A DNA stretch of 64,000 bases from Osmia lignaria lignaria (GCF_051020975.1 NW_027478169.1:9176001-9240000), one strand, 5' to 3'; positions 1 to 11,728 are shown, counted from the first letter of the stretch. The notes: a model not told the origin generated them from the letters alone. A program made the numbers and translations.

Positions 1-143
1 CTCGAAATATGTCCGTCAGGCCAGTTCCTTTGAGCTGAATCTGCAAATATCTCGGAAACGAAGCGAGCTATGGCAAAATGTTAAGAGACATTTTTTGTAG
101 AGAATTATGTTTCCTACAATTTATGTTGTATGATATTTTTTGA
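1..143. repeat. Partial monomer at left edge (T-Q tail)
   Basis: This is the last 143 bp of a monomer cut by the window edge. It carries the T-Q tail (ggccagttcctttgagctg at about 18-36), then gagacattttttgtag and a J-B junction leading into monomer 1. It continues the array leftward rather than marking a boundary. Confidence 0.97.
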
Positions 144-480
144 TCAGAAGCGTAGTTTTCGAGATATATCGAGATATTTAAATGTTCCGAAGCCGCACCA
201 ACATAATAGGGATACAGAAACACCGTGGCCCCTTTCTTTGAGATAACTCTGCACTAGTGCGAGCCGCAAATGCCACTTCCAGCTTAGCTGTGCAGAAGAA
301 GAACAACAAGAAGAAGAAATATCTCGAAATATGTCCGTCAGGCCCCTTCCCTTGAGATATATCTGCAAATATCTCGGAAACCAAGCGAGCTATGGCAAAA
401 TGTTAAGAGACCTTTTTTGTAGAGAATTATGTTTCCTACAATTTATGTTGTATGATATTTTTTGATCAGAAGCGTAGTTT

Positions 481-501
481 TCGAGATATATCGAGATATT
501 T
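481..501. repeat. cgagatattt motif cluster (shown in reference monomer)
   Basis: Two near-identical 10-mers stand in tandem (tcgagatata, then tcgagatatt), so cgagatattt is at 492-501. Its exact reverse complement aaatatctcg occurs at 639-648 and 689-698. Each B monomer thus has three full copies and one partial copy in both orientations; J-A monomers keep all but the second 10-mer, which becomes tcaagatatt. The 8-bp palindrome gatatatc lies inside the cluster. A protein-binding or pairing role is possible but is only inference. Confidence 0.7.
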
Positions 502-544
502 AAAAGTTCCGAAGCCGCACCAACATAATAGAGATACAGAAACA

Positions 545-594
545 CCGTGGCCCCTTTCTTTGAGATAACTCTGCACTAGTGCGAGCCGCAAATG
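545..594. repeat. Internal duplication, arm 1 (shown in reference monomer)
   Basis: Positions 545-575 (ccgtggcccctttc through ctgca) align with 657-689 of the same monomer. About 28 of 31 aligned bases match when the second arm carries the common gataaatctgca form, with a 2-bp gap. A second block follows, gcgagc(c/t)gcaaatg at 581-594, matching gcgagctatggcaaaatg at 707-724. The monomer therefore seems to contain an old duplication about 112 bp apart, later modified by an insertion of roughly 15 bp (tatctcggaaacgaa). The same pair occurs in every monomer. Confidence 0.75.
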
Positions 595-616
595 CCACTT
601 CCAGCTTAGCTGTGCA

Positions 617-640
617 GAAGAAGAACAACAAGAAGAAGAA
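617..640. repeat. GAA/CAA trinucleotide tract (shown in reference monomer)
   Basis: A 24-bp purine-rich run of GAA and CAA triplets (gaagaagaacaacaagaa and two more gaa). It is the only simple-sequence element in the monomer. Four monomers (10126, 11089, 37488 and 55517) are 319 bp because this tract lost one triplet, as expected of replication slippage. In T-Q monomers it reads gaggaagaac; a gaagaagaccaac variant marks several monomers between 8.8 and 24.2 kb. Confidence 0.9.
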
Positions 641-656
641 ATATCTCGAAATATGT

Positions 657-724
657 CCGTCAGGCCCCTTCCCTTGAGATATATCTGCAAATATCTCGGA
701 AACCAAGCGAGCTATGGCAAAATG
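657..724. repeat. Internal duplication, arm 2 (shown in reference monomer)
   Basis: Partner of 545-594. It contains ccgtcaggccccttccc, ttgagata(a/t)atctgca and, after the extra atatctcgg(a)aac segment, gcgagctatggcaaaatg. In T-Q monomers this arm is the part that differs (ggccagttcctttgagctg), so the Q variant changes one duplicate arm and leaves the other intact. Confidence 0.7.
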
Positions 725-1109
725 TTAAGAGACCTTTTTTGTAGAGAATTATGTTTCCTACAATTTATGTTGTATGATATTTTTTGATCAGAAGCGTAGT
801 TTTCGAGATATATCGAGATATTTAAAAGTTCCGAAGCCGCACCAACATAATAGAGATACAGAAACACCGTGGCCCCTTTCTTTGAGATAACTCTGCACTA
901 GTGCGAGCCGCAAATGCCACTTCCAGCTTAGCTGTGCAGAAGAAGAACAACAAGAAGAAGAAATATCTCGAAATATGTCCGTCAGGCCCCTTCCCTTGAG
1001 ATAAATCTGCAAATATCTCGGAAACGAAGCGAGCTCTGGCAAAATGTTAAGACACCTTTTTTGTAGAGAATTAAGTTTCCTACTTTTTATGTTCTATGAT
1101 ATTTTTTGA

Positions 1110-1431
1110 TCAGATGCGTAGTTCTCGAGATATATCAAGATATTTAAAAGTTTTGTAGCCGCACCAACATAATAGAGATACAGAATCACCGTGGCCCCTT
1201 TCTTTGAGATAACTCTGCACTATTGCGAGCTGCAAATGCCACTTCCAGCTTAGCTGTGCAGAGGAAGAACAACAAGAAGAAGAAATATCTCGAAATATGT
1301 CCGTCAGGCCAGTTCCTTTGAGCTGAATCGGCAAATATCTCGGAAACGAAGCGAGCTATGGCAAAATGTTAAGAGACCTTATTTGTAGAGTATTAAGTTT
1401 CCTACTTTTTATGTTCTATGATATTTTTTGA
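1110..1431. repeat. Monomer 4, divergent T-Q monomer
   Basis: J-A/M-L/T-Q. It is unusual in reading agttttgtagccgcacc where others read agttccgaagccgcacc, and it has cagaatcacc, seen again only in the monomer at 8516. The tail is gaggaagaac plus ggccagttcctttgagctg, and it ends in tcggcaaat. Confidence 0.9.
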
Positions 1432-2075
1432 TCAGATGCGTAGTTCTCGAGATATATCAAGATATTTAAAAGTTCCGAAGCCGCACCAACATAATAGAGA
1501 TACAGAAACACCGTGGCCCCTTTCTTTGAGATAACTCTGCGCTATTGCGAGCTGGAAATGCCACTTCCAGTTTAGCTGTGCAGAAGAAGAACAACAAGAA
1601 GAGGAAATATCTCGAAATATGTCCGTCAGGCCCCTTCCCTTGAGATATATCTGCAAATATCTCGGAAACGAAACGAGCTATGGCAAAATGTTAAGAGACC
1701 TTTTTTGTAGAGAATTATGTTTCCTACAATTTATGTTCTATGATATTTTTTGATCAGAAGCGTAGTTTTCGAGATATATCGAGATATTTAAAAGATCCGA
1801 AGCTGCACCAACATAATAGAGATACAGAAACACCGTGGCCCCTTTCTTTGAGATAACTCTGCACTAGTGCGAGCCGCAAATGCCGCTTCCAGCTTAGCTG
1901 TGCAGAAGAAGAACAACAAGAAGAAGAAATATCTCGAAATATGTCCGTCAGGCCCCTTCCCTCGAGATAAATCTGCAAATATCTCGGAAACGAAGCGAGC
2001 TATGGCAAAATGTTAAGAGACCTTTTTTGTAGAGAATTAAGTTTCCTACTTTTTATGTTCTATGATATTTTTTGA
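1432..2075. repeat. Two-monomer cassette, copy 1 (M-N then J-B 'gatccgaagctg')
   Basis: Monomer 5 is J-A/M-N with a gcgctattgcg middle and gaagaggaaatatc. Monomer 6 is J-B with gatccgaagctgcacc, aaatgccgcttcc and ccctcgagataaatc. The same ordered pair recurs at 7872, 16558 and 18812. The tail before this copy reads agagtattaag, as does the tail before the copy at 7872. Confidence 0.88.
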
Positions 2076-2397
2076 TCAGATGCGTAGTTCTCGAGATATA
2101 TCAAGATATTTAAAAGTTCCGAAGCCGCACCAACATAATAGAGATACAGAAACACCGTGGCCCCTTTCTTTGAGATAACTCTGCACTATTGCGAGCTGCA
2201 AATGCCACTTCCAGCTTAGCTGTGCAGAAGAAGAACAACAAGAAGAAGAAATATCTCGAAATATGTCCGTCAGGCCCCTTCCCTTGAGATAAATCTGCAA
2301 ATATCTCGGAAACGAAGCGAGCTATGGCAAAATGTTAAGAGACCTTTTTTGTAGAGAATTAAGTTTCCTACTTTTTATGTTCTATGATATTTTTTGA
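2076..2397. repeat. Reference monomer, type J-A / M-L / T-s
   Basis: Representative of the commonest class. It differs from the B reference at linked junction positions: gatcagatgcg not gatcagaagcg, gttctcgag not gttttcgag, atcaag not atcgag, and, just upstream, aattaag and tactttttatg. The middle reads attgcgagctgcaaatg. J-A creates a ctcgag (XhoI) site that J-B lacks, so the two classes could be told apart by digestion. About 128 of 198 monomers open with J-A. Confidence 0.95.
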
Positions 2398-4651
2398 TCA
2401 GATGCGTAGTTCTCGAGATATATCAAGATATCTAAAAGTTCCTAAGCCGCACCAACATAATAGAGATACAGAAACACCGTGGCCCCTTCCTTCGAGATAA
2501 CTCTGCACTATTGCGAGCTGCAAATGCCACTTCCAGCTTAGCTGTGCAGAAGAAGAACAACAAGAAGAAGAAATATCTCGAAAAATGTCCGTCAGGCCCC
2601 TTCCCTTGAGATAAATCTGCAAATATCTCGGAAACGAAGCGAGCTATGGCAAAATGTTAAGAGACCTTATTTGTAGAGAATTAAGTTTCCTACTTTTTAT
2701 GTTCTATGATATTTTTTGATCAGATGCGTAGTTCTCGAGATATATCAAGATATTTAAAAGTTCCGAAGCCGCACCAACATAATAGAGATACAGAAACACC
2801 GTGGCCCCTTTCTTTGAGATAACTCTGCGCTATTGCGAGCTGGAAATGCCACTTCCAGTTTAGCTGTGCAGAAGAAGAACAACAAGAAGAGGAAATATCT
2901 CGAAATATGTCCGTCAGGCCCCTTCCCTTGAGATATATCTGCAAATATCTCGGAAACGAAACGAGCTATGGCAAAATGTTAAGAGACCTTTTTTGTAGAG
3001 AATTATGTTTCCTACAATTTATGTTCTATGATATTTTTTGATCAGAAGCGTAGTTTTCGAGATATATCGAGATATTTAAAAGTTCCGAAGACGCACCAAC
3101 ATAATAGAGATACAGAAACACCGTGGCCCCTTTCTTTGAGATAACTCTGCGCTATTGCGAGCTGGAAATGCCACTTCCAGTTTCGTTGTGCAGAAGAAGA
3201 ACAACAAGAAGAGGAAATATCTCGAAATATGTCCGTCAGGCCCCTTCCCTTGAGATATATCTGCAAATATCTCGGAAACGAAACGAGCTATGGCAAAATA
3301 TTAAGAGACCTTTTTTGTAGAGAATTATGTTTCCTACAATTTATGTTCTATGATATTTTTTAATCAGAAGCGTAGTTTTCGAGATATATCGAGATATTTA
3401 AAAGATCCGAAGCCGCACCAACATAATAGAGATACAGAAACACCGTGGCCCCTTTCTTTGAGATAACTCTGCACTATTGCGAGCTGCAAATGCCACTTCC
3501 AGCTTAGCTGTGCAGAAGAAGAACAACAAGAAGAAGAAATATCTCGAAATATGTCCGTCAGGCCCCTTCCCTTGAGATAAATCTGCAAATATCTCGGAAA
3601 CGAAGCGAGCTATGGCAAAATGTTAAGAGACCTTATTTGTAGAGAATTAAGTTTCCTACTTTTTATGTTCTATGATATTATTTGATCAGATGCGTAGTTC
3701 TCGAGATATATCAAGATATTTAAAAGTTCCGAAGCCGCACCAACATAATAGAGATACAGAAACACCGTGGCCCCTTTCTTTGAGATAACTCTGCACTATT
3801 GCGAGCTGCAAATGCCACTTCCAGCTTAGCTGTGCAGAAGAAGAACAACAAGAAGAAGAAATATCTCGAAATATGTCCGTCAGGCCCCTTCCCTTGAGAT
3901 AAATCTGCAAATATCTCGGAAACGAAGCGAGCTATGGCAAAATGTTAAGAGACCTTTTTTGTAGAGAATTAAGTTTCCTACTTTTTATGTTCTATGATAT
4001 TTTTTGATCAGATGCGTAGTTCTCGAGATATATCAAGATATCTAAAAGTTCCTAAGCCGCACCAACATAATAGAGATACAGAAACACCGTGGCCCCTTCC
4101 TTCGAGATAACTCTGCACTATTGCGAGCTGCAAATGCCACTTCCAGCTTAGCTGTGCAGAAGAAGAACAACAAGAAGAAGAAATATCTCGAAAAATGTCC
4201 GTCAGGGCCCTTCCCTTGAGATAAATCTGCAAATATCTCGGAAACGAAGCGAGCTATGGCAAAATGTTAAGAGACCTTATTTGTGGAGAATTAAGTTTCC
4301 TACTTTTTATGTTCTATGATATTATTTGATCAGATGCGTAGTTCTCGAGATATATCAAGATATTTAAAAGTTCCGAAGCCGCACCAACATAATAGAGATA
4401 CAGAAACACCGTGGCCCCTTTCTTTGAGATAACTCTGCACTATTGCGAGCTGCAAATGCCACTTCCAGCTTAGCTGTGCAGAAGAAGAACAACAAGAAGA
4501 AGAAATATCTCGAAATATGTCCGTCAGGCCCCTTCCCTTGAGATAAATCTGCAAGTATCTTGGAAACGAAGCGAGCTATGGCAAAATGTTAAGAGACCTT
4601 TTTTGTAGAGAATTATGTTTCCTACAATTTATGTTCTATGATATTTTTTAA
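2076..4651. repeat. Monomers 7-14, 5-monomer offset duplication
   Basis: The monomers at 2398 and 4008 share rare changes: aagatatctaaaag, ttcctaagccgc, ggccccttccttcgag and cgaaaaatgtccg. They are 1,610 bp (five monomers) apart, and their left neighbours (2076 and 3686) also match. The monomers at 2720 and 3042 are M-N types. A related monomer is at 7550. The pattern fits a five-unit unequal exchange. Confidence 0.85.
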
Positions 4652-7600
4652 TCAGAAGCGTAGTTTTCGAGATATATCGAGATATTTAAAAGATCCGAAG
4701 CCGCACCAACATAATAGAGATACAGAAACACCGTGGCCCCTTTCTTTGAGATAACTCTGCACTATTGCGAGCTGCAAATGCCACTTCCAGCTTAGCTGTG
4801 CAGAAGAAGAACAACAAAAAGAAGAAATATCTCGAAATATGTCCGTCAGGCCCCTTCCCTTGAGATAAATCTGCAAATATCTCGGAAACGAAGCGAGCTA
4901 TGGCAAAATGTTAAGAGACCTCTTTTGTAGAGAATTAAGTTTCCTACTTTTTATGTTCTATGATATTTTTCGATCAGATGCGTAGTTCTCGAGATATATC
5001 AAGATATTTAAAAGTTCCGAAGCCGCACCAACATAATAGAGATACAGAAACACCGTGGCCCCTTTCTTTGAGATAACTCTGCGCTATTGCGAGCTGGAAA
5101 TGCCACTTCCAGTTTCGCTGTGCAGAAGAAGAACAACAAGAAGAGGAAATATCTCGAAATATGTCCGTCAGGCCCCTTCCCTTGAGATATATCTGCAAAT
5201 ATCTCGGAAACGAAACGAGCTATGGCAAAATATTAAGAGACCTTTTTTGTAGAGAATTATGTTTCCTACAATTTATGTTCTATGATATTTTTTAATCAGA
5301 AGCGTAGTTTTCGAGATATATCGAGATATTTAAAAGATCCGAAGCCGCACCAACATAATAGAGATACAGAAACACCGTGGCCCCTTTCTTTGAGATAACT
5401 CTGCACTATTGCGAGCTGCAAATGCCACTTCCAGCTTAGCTGTGCAGAAGAAGAACAACAAGAAGAAGAAATATCTCGAAAAATGTCCGTCAGGCCCCTT
5501 CCCTTGAGATAAATCTGCAAATATCTCGGAAACGAAGCGAGGCATGGCAAAATGTTGAGAGACCTTTTTTGTAGAGAATTAAGTTTCCTACTTTTTATGT
5601 TCTATGATATTTTTTGATCAGATGCGTAGTTCTCGAGATATATCAAGATATTTAAAAGTTCCGAAGCCGCACCAACATAATAGAGATACAGAAACACCGT
5701 GGCCCCTTTCTTTGAGATAACTCTGCACTATTGCGAGCTGCAAATGCCACTTCCAGCTTAGCTGTGCAGAGGAAGAACAACAAGAAGAAGAAATATCTCG
5801 AAATATGTCCGTCAGGCCAGTTCCTTTGAGCTGAATCTGCAAATATCTCGGAAACGAAGCGAGCTATGGCAAAATGTTAAGAGACGTTTTTTGTAGAGAA
5901 TTATGTTTCCTACAATTTATGTTCTATGATATTTTTTGATCAGAAGCGTAGTTTTCGAGATATATCGAGATATTTAAAAGTTCCGAAGACGCACCAACAT
6001 AATAGAGATACAGAAACACCGTGGCCCCTTTCTTTGAGATAACTCTGCGCTATTGCGAGCTGGAAATGCCACTTCCAGCTTAGCTGTGCAGAAGAAGAAC
6101 AACAAGAAGAAGAAATATCTCGAAAAATGTCCGTCAGGCCCCTTCCCTTGAGATAAATCTGCAAATATCTCGGAAACGAAGCGAGCTATGGCAAAATGTT
6201 AAGAGACCTTATTTGTAGAGTATTATGTTTCCTACTTTTTATGTTCTATGATATTTTTTGATCAGATTCGTAGTTCTCGAGATATATCAAGATATTTAAA
6301 AGTTCCGAAGCCGCACCAACATAATAGAGATACAGAAACACCGTGGCCCCTTTCTTTGAGATAACTCTGCGCTATTGCGAGCTGGAAATGCCACTTCCAG
6401 TTTAGCTGTGCAGAAGAAGAACAACAAGAAGAGGAAATATCTCGAAATATGTCCGTCAGGCCCCTTCCCTTGAGATATATCTGCAAATATCTCGGAAACG
6501 AAACGAGCTATGGCAAAATGTTAAGAGACCTTTTTTGTAGAGAATTATGTTTCCTACAATTTATGTTCTATGATATTTTTTGATCAGAAGCGTACTTTTC
6601 GAGATATATCGAGATATTTAAAAGTTCCGAAGACGCACCAACATAATAGAGATACAGAAACACCGTGGCCCCTTTCTTTGAGATAACTCTGCGCTATTGC
6701 GAGCTGGAAATGCCACTTCCAGTTTCGCTGTGCAGAAGAAGAACAACAAGAAGAGGAAATATCTCGAAATATGTCCGTCAGGCCCCTTCCCTTGAGATAT
6801 ATCTGCAAATATCTCGGAAACGAAACGAGCTATGGCAAAATGTTAAGAGACCTTTTTTGTAGAGAATTATGTTTCCTACAATTTATGTTCTATGATATTT
6901 TTTAATCAGAAGCGTAGTTTTCGAGATATATCGAGATATTTAAAAGATCCGAAGCCGCACCAACATAATAGAGATACAGAAACACCGTGGCCCCTTTCTT
7001 TGAGATAACTCTGCACTATTGCGAGCTGCAAATGCCACTTCCAGCTTAGCTGTGCAGAAGAAGAACAACAAAAAGAAGAAATATCTCGAAATATGTCCGT
7101 CAGGCCCCTTCCCTTGAGATAAATCTGCAAATATCTCGGAAACGAAGCGAGCTATGGCAAAATGTTAAGAGACCTCTTTTGTAGAGAATTAAGTTTCCTA
7201 CTTTTTATGTTCTATGATATTTTTCGATCAGATGCGTAGTTCTCGAGATATATCGAGATATTTAAAAGTTCCGAAGCCGCACCAACATAATAGAGATACA
7301 GAAACACCGTGGCCCCTTTCTTTGAGATAACTCTGCACTATTGCGAGCTGCAAATGCCACTTCCAGCTTAGCTGTGCAGAAGAAGAACAACAAGAAGAAG
7401 AAATATCTCGAAATATGTCCGTCAGGCCCCTTCCCTTGAGATAAATCTTCAAATATCTCGGAAACGAAGCGAGCTATGGCAAAATGTTAAGAGACCTTTT
7501 TTGTAGAGAATTAAGTTTCCTACTTTTTATGTTCTATGATATTTTTTGATCAGATGCGTAGTTCTCGAGATATATCAAGATATCTAAAAGTTCCGAAGCC

Positions 7601-7871
7601 GCACCAACATAATAGAGATACAGAAACACCGTGGCCCCTTTCTTCGAAATAACTCTGCACTATTGCGAGCTGCAAATGCCACTTCCAGCTTAGCTGTGCA
7701 GAAGAAGAACAACAAGAAGAAGAAATATCTCGAAAAATGTCCGTCAGGCCCCTTCCCTTGAGATAAATCTGCAAATATCTCGGAAACGAAGCGAGCTATG
7801 GCAAAATGTTAAGAGACCTTATTTGTAGAGTATTAAGTTTCCTACTTTTTATGTTCTGTGATATTTTTTGA
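4652..7871. repeat. Monomers 15-24, 7-monomer offset duplication
   Basis: The monomers at 4652 and 6906 are 2,254 bp (seven monomers) apart. Both carry acaacaaaaagaag (4811 and 7065), then gagacctcttttgtag and tatttttcgatcagatg at their 3' ends. Between them lie J-B/M-N monomers with ccgaagacgcacc and ccagtttcg(c/t)tg (3042, 6584 and relatives) and one T-Q monomer at 5618. Confidence 0.85.
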
Positions 7872-8515
7872 TCAGATGCGTAGTTCTCGAGATATATCAA
7901 GATATTTAAAAGTTCCGAAGCCGCACCAACATAATAGAGATACAGAAACACCGTGGCCCCTTTCTTTGAGATAACTCTGCGCTATTGCGGGCTGGAAATG
8001 CCACTTCCAGTTTAGCTGTGCAGAAGAAGAACATCAAGAAGAGGAAATATCTCGAAATATGTCCGTCAGGCCCCTTCCCTTGAGATATATCTGCAAATAT
8101 CTCGGAAACGAAACGAGCTATGGCAAAATGTTAAGAGACCTTTTTTGTAGAGAATTATGTTTCCTACAATTTATGTTCTATGATATTTTTTGATCAGAAG
8201 CGTAGTTTTCGAGATATATCGAGATATTTAAAAGATCCGAAGCTGCACCAACATAATAGAGATACAGAAACACCGTGGCCCCTTTCTTTGAGATAACTCT
8301 GCACTAGTGCGAGCCGCAAATGCCGCTTCCAGCTTAGCTGTGCAGAAGAAGAACAACAAGAAGAAGAAATATCTCGAAATATGTCCGTCAGGCCCCTTCC
8401 CTCGAGATAAATCTGCAAATATCTCGGAAACGAAGCGAGCTATGGCAAAATGTTAAGAGACCTTTTTTGTAGAGAATTAAGTTTCCTACTTTTTATGTTC
8501 TATGATGTTTTTTGA
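7872..8515. repeat. Two-monomer cassette, copy 2
   Basis: Second copy of the 1432 cassette, exactly 6,440 bp (20 monomers) downstream. The first monomer has acquired gcgggctgg and gaacatcaag; the latter places a TGA in the otherwise open minus-strand frame. The second monomer (8194) keeps gatccgaagctgcacc and aaatgccgcttcc. Confidence 0.88.
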
Positions 8516-10125
8516 TCGGATGCGTAGTTCTCGAGATATATCAAGATATTTAAAAGTTCCGAAGCCGCACCAACATAATAGAGATACAGAATCACCGTGG
8601 CCCCTTTCTTTGAGATAACTCTGCACTATTGCGAGCTGCAAATGCCACTTCCAGCTTAGCTGTGGAGAAGAAGAACAACAAGAAGAAGAAATATCTGGAA
8701 ATATGTCCGTCAGGCCCCTTCCCTTGAGATAAATCTGCAAATATCTCGGAAACGAAGCGAGCTACGGCAAAATGTTAAGAGACCTTATTTGTGGAGAATT
8801 AAGTTTCCTACTTTTTATGTTCTATGATATTATTTGATCAGATGCGTAGTTCTCGAGATATATCAAGATATTTAAAAGTTCCGAAGCCGCACCAACATAA
8901 TAGAGATACAGAAACACCGTGGCCCCTTTCTTTGAGATAACTCTGCACTATTGCGAGCTGCAAATGCCACTTCCAGCTTAGCTGTGCAGAAGAAGACCAA
9001 CAAGAAGAAGAAATATCTCGAAATATGTCCGTCAGGCCCCTTCCCTCGAGATAAATCTGCAAATATCTCGGAAACGAAGCGAGCTATGGCAAAATGTTAA
9101 GAGACCTTTTTTGTAGAGAATTGAGTTTCCTACTTTTTATGTTCCATGATATTTTTTGATCGGATGCGTAGCTCTCGAGATATATCAAGATATTTAAAAG
9201 TTCCGAAGCCGCACCAACATAATAGAGATACAGAAACACCGTGGCCCCTTTCTTTGAGATAACTCTGCACTATTGCTAGCTGCAAATGCCACTTCCAGCT
9301 TAGCTGTGCAGAAGAAGACCAACAAGAAGAAGAAATATCTCGAAATATGTCCGTCAGGCCCCTTCCCTTGAGATAAATCTGCAAATATCTCGGAAACGAA
9401 GCGAGCTATGGCAAAATGTTAAGAGACCTTATTTGTGGAGAATTAAGTTTCCTACTTTTTATGTTCTATGATATTATTTGATCAGATGCGTAGTTCTCGA
9501 GATATATCAAGATATTTAAAAGTTCCGAAGCCGCACCAACATAATAGAGATACAGAAACACCGTGGCCCCTTTCTTTGAGATAACTCTGCACTATTGCGA
9601 GCTGCAAATGCCACTTCCAGCTTAGCTGTGCAGAAGAAGAACAACAAGAAGAAGAAATATCTCGAAATATGTCCGTCAGGCCCCTTCCCTTGAGATAAAT
9701 CTGCAAATATCTCGGAAACGAAGCGAGCTATGGCAAAATGTTAAGAGACCTTTTTTGTAGAGAATTAAGTTTCCTACTTTTTATGTTCTATGATATTTTT
9801 TGATCAGAAGCGTAGTTTTCGAGATATATCGAGATATTTAAAAGATCCGAAGCTGCACCAACATAATAGAGATACAGAAACACCGTGGCCCCTTTCTTTG
9901 AGATAACTCTGCACTAGTGCGAGCCGCAAATGCCGCTTCCAGCTTAGCTGTGCCGAAGAAGAACAACAAGAAGAAGAAATATCCCGGAATATGTCCGTCA
10001 GGCCCCTTCCCTTGAGATAAATCTGCATATATCTCGGAAACGAAGCGAGCTATGGCAAAATGTTAAGAGACCTTTTTGGTAGAGAATGAAGTTTCCTACT
10101 TTTTATGTTCTATGATATTTTTTGA
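8516..10125. repeat. Monomers 27-31
   Basis: Mixed J-A/M-L monomers ending in a J-B monomer at 9804 that resembles the second half of the cassette. The monomer at 8516 has the atatctgg + gagctacgg haplotype. Those at 8838 and 9160 carry gaagaagaccaac, and ttatttgtggag occurs in tails here. The 9804 monomer ends with gcatatatctcgg and cctttttggtagagaatgaag; that ending recurs at 11353. Confidence 0.85.
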
Positions 10126-11728
10126 TCAGATGCGTAGTTCTCGAGATATATCAAGATATTTAAAAGTTCCGAAGCCGCACCAACATAATAGAGATACAGA
10201 AACACCGTGGCCCCTTTCTTTGAGATAACTCTGCACCATTGCGAGCTGCAAATGCCACTTCCAGCTTAGCTGTGCAGAAGAACAACAAGAAGAAGAAATA
10301 TCTCGAAATATGTCCGTCAGGCCCCTTCCCTTGAGATAAATCTGCAAATATCTCGGAAACGAAGCGAGCTATGGCAAAATGTTAAGCGACTTTATTTGTA
10401 GAGAATTAAGTTTCCTACTTTTTACGTTCTATGATATTTTTTGATCAGATGCGTAGTTCTCGAGATATATAAAGATATTTTAAAGTTCCGAAGCCGCACC
10501 AACATAATAGAGATACAGAAACACCGTGGCCCCTTTCTTCGAGATAACTCTGCACTATTGCGAGCTGCAAATGCCACTTCCAGCTTAGCTGTGCAGAAGA
10601 AGACCAACAAGAAGAAGATATATCTCGAAATATGTCCGTCAGGCCCCTTCCCTTGAGATAAATCTGCAAATATCTCGGAAACGAAGCGAGCTATGGCAAA
10701 ATGTTAAGAGACCTTATTTGTGGAGAATTAAGTTTCCTACTTTTTATGTTCTATGATATTATTTGATCAGATGCGTAGTTCTCGAGATATATCAAGATAT
10801 TTAAAAGTTCCGAAGCCGCACCAACATAATAGAGATACAGAAACACCGTGGCCCCTTTCTTTGAGATAACTCTGCACTATTGCGAGCTGCAAATGCCACT
10901 TCCAGCTTAGCTGTGCAGAAGAAGACCAACAAGAAGAAGAAATATCTCGAAATATGTCCGTCAGGCCCCTTCCCTCGAGATAAATCTGCAAATATCTCGG
11001 AAACGAAGCGAGCTATGGCAAAATGTTAAGAGACCTTTTTTGTAGAGAATTAAGTTTCCTACTTTTTATGTTCTATGATATTTTTTGATCGGATGCGTAG
11101 CTCTCGAGATATATCAAGATATTTAAAAGTTCCGAAGCCGCACCAACATAATAGAGATACAGAAACACCGTGGCCCCTTTCTTTGAGATAACTCTGCACC
11201 ATTGCGAGCTGCAAATGCCACTTCCAGCTTAGCTGTGCAGAAGAACAACAAGAAGAAGAAATATCTCGAAATATGTCCGTCAGGCCCCTTCCCTTGAGAT
11301 AAATCTGCATATATCTCGGAAACGAAGCGAGCTATGGCAAAATGTTAAGAGACCTTTTTGGTAGAGAATGAAGTTTCCTACTTTTTATGTTCTATGATAT
11401 TTTTTGATCAGATGCGTAGTTCTCGAGATATATCAAGATATTTAAAAGTTCCGAAGCCGCACCAACATAATAGAGATACAGAAACACCGTGGCCCCTTTC
11501 TTTGAGATAACTCTGCACTATTGCGAGCTGCAAATGCCACTTCCAGCTTAGCTGTGCAGAAGAAGAACAACAAGAAGAAGAAATATCTCGAAATATGTCC
11601 GTCAGGCCCCTTCCCTTGAGATAAATCTGCATATATCTCGGAAGCGAAGCGAGCTATGGCAAAATGTTAGAGACCTTTTTTGTGGAGAATTAAGTTTCCT
11701 ACTTTTTATGTTGTATGATATTATTTCA
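10126..11728. repeat. Monomers 32-36, containing two 319-bp and one 321-bp monomer
   Basis: The monomers at 10126 and 11089 each lack one triplet of the GAA/CAA tract (cagaagaacaacaag) and share ctgcaccattgcg, so they descend from one deletion. The ending cctttttggtagagaatgaag occurs at 10071 and 11353, offset by four monomers minus 6 bp. The monomer at 11408 is 321 bp because gttaagagacc became gttagagacc near 11667. The same 1-bp loss is at 13017-13337. Confidence 0.87.

Larger units (their letters stand above)
466..787. repeat. Reference monomer, type J-B / M-R / T-s
   Basis: Representative B-type monomer (number 2). In order it holds a tandem tcgagatat pair (481-500), the block ccgaagccgcacc, the first arm of the internal duplication (545-594), a GAA/CAA trinucleotide tract (617-640), the second arm (657-724), a T6 run (735-740), the junction box for the next monomer (about 746-787) and a second T6 run (780-785). 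Hand count gives 128 G+C of 322 (39.8%) and 12 CpGs. The BclI site tgatca occurs in nearly every monomer, at its boundary in this register. About 70 of the 198 monomers open with J-B. Confidence 0.95.
144..1109. repeat. Monomers 1-3, homogeneous J-B/M-R run
   Basis: Three consecutive J-B/M-R/T-s monomers that are nearly identical; monomers 2 and 3 differ by only a few bases. Monomers 1 and 2 share gatatatctgc and ggaaaccaagc, which later reappear at 29116. The run points to recent local tandem duplication. Confidence 0.9.

Noticed and set aside
503..515. RNA polymerase III B box (agttccgaagcc resembles the tRNA-like promoter)
   Set aside because: An extra base breaks the GTTCRANNC core and no A box is visible at a suitable distance, so a tRNA- or SINE-derived origin is not supported.
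492..648. Hairpin formed by cgagatattt and its reverse complement
   Set aside because: Only about 10 paired bases with a loop near 137 nt; unlikely to be a stable structure, so reported only as a motif pair.
735..785. Phased T-tracts causing DNA curvature
   Set aside because: Two T6 runs 45 bp apart are too few and not clearly in phase with the helical turn; would need a curvature calculation.
466..787. CENP-B box
   Set aside because: The canonical box needs CGGG in a set spacing after TTCG. The common monomer contains no CGGG; the rare gcgggctgg copies are point variants without the rest of the motif.
3123..3320. Plus-strand open frames of 65-71 codons (also near 5055, 6665, 10441, 22994, 47549)
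   Set aside because: They start at GTG or TTG, occur only in monomers where a chance change removes a stop, and overlap the same repeat.
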